Shown here: piece by piece, positions 63,691 through 64,000 of the stretch
Numbering within the stretch: the stretch's first letter is position 1
Layout: the number at the start of each line of letters is the position of its first letter
The notes under the pieces: generated by a model
Databases searched by the model: none
The model's input: the letters and a program-made list of their open reading frames with translations, nothing else
What the model was told of the DNA's origin: nothing
Source: Euryodendron excelsum
Lineage: Eukaryota > Streptophyta > Magnoliopsida > Ericales > Pentaphylacaceae
Length of the DNA stretch: 64,000 nt
Reading direction: 5' to 3'
Assembly (NCBI GenBank): GCA_033060915.1
Contig: CM065388.1
Location: 21,550,501-21,614,500, forward strand
Program-made: the position numbers and the translations under genes

Positions 63691-64000
63691 TCCCTAGTGT
63701 GGGATAGTGTTGAAATCGGAATCGGAGCTCGGATGTGGGATAGTGTTGAATAGTGGAGGGAGCGGGCGGGTGCCGCAGCCCTGCAAATTTGTGAAATTAC
63801 CTGTTGTACTGTATAATTATTTTGATATTTAGAATATAATATAGTGCATTGGTCTTTTCAAAATTTTTAAATTTCTTTTCACCTTTATAAAGTTTTAGAT
63901 ATGTTTCATACAATACATAGTGTATTCATTCCCTAAAAAAAAAAAATTTAACCCTCCTTCGAGCAAAAAAAATTTTCTTAGCCCCACTCAACGAAAATTC
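63691..64000. other. Intergenic sequence at right edge
   Basis: A short direct repeat 'tgtgggatagtgttgaa' occurs twice (63700 and 63734). No gene seen. Confidence 0.5.

Noticed and set aside
1..64000. tRNA, rRNA or organelle-derived insertions
   Set aside because: No cloverleaf-like or rRNA-like stretch and no plastid or mitochondrial gene motif was recognised by eye; a tRNAscan and organelle BLAST would settle this.

Overview
This is plant nuclear DNA, probably from a dicot. The evidence is AT-rich intergenic sequence, nested LTR retrotransposons of the Ty3/gypsy Tat/Ogre and Ty1/copia SIRE types, MITEs, a TRIM, a SINE and Helitron-like ends, and one intact plant receptor kinase gene. I cannot name the species. 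Most open frames in the first 59 kb are retroelement relics or chance frames; the only gene that looks intact is the G-type lectin receptor kinase at 59925-62321 (minus strand).

Layout. (1) 1-14672 is a minus-strand Tat-type element (T1): a partial 3' LTR (1-1082), a decayed gag fused to it (1082-1963), a leader, a PBS (3541-3557), and a 5' LTR in two pieces (3560-~6480 and 13230-14672). The 5' LTR is split by a plus-strand solo LTR of a sister subfamily (A1, ~6480-13229), which is itself split by a truncated copia element (11170-12602). (2) 14673-19850 holds two small MITEs, a SIRE-type solo LTR (16119-18129) and AT-rich repeats. (3) 19910-36545 is a minus-strand SIRE-type copia element (RT/RNase H on the left; gag, protease and 5' LTR on the right). 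Its middle is replaced by T2, a plus-strand Tat-type element (~21162-32746) with no gag-pol but with an antisense plant-mobile-domain (PMD) gene. (4) 36546-42587 is AT-rich DNA with a Helitron-like unit and degraded gypsy LTR sequence. (5) 42588-47752 is another gypsy element (E2): two LTRs, an integrase remnant and an antisense gene resembling the 'putative gypsy type transposon' family. (6) 47753-58000 is a graveyard of gene fragments: two inverted GDPD-like fragments around a solo LTR with perfect 5-bp TSDs, a TRIM with related copies, two inverted receptor-ectodomain fragments around a SINE, and a possible LINE scrap. (7) 59925-62321 is the intact receptor kinase gene, with a duplicated upstream segment carrying W-box and CCAAT motifs.

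The best candidate for something new is T2. It is a Tat-lineage element stripped of gag-pol that keeps only an antisense PMD gene. That gene has its own TATA promoter, resembling the LTR promoter, and a probable 5'UTR intron spanning a long pyrimidine tract. T2 is also bounded by two LTRs of different subfamilies. E2 independently shows the same arrangement (gag-RT lost, antisense gene kept), so the window shows repeated retention of antisense passenger genes in gypsy elements. All boundaries were read by eye; LTR limits are good to a few bases where TG/CA, PBS or TSD are quoted and to about 50-100 bases where marked '~'.
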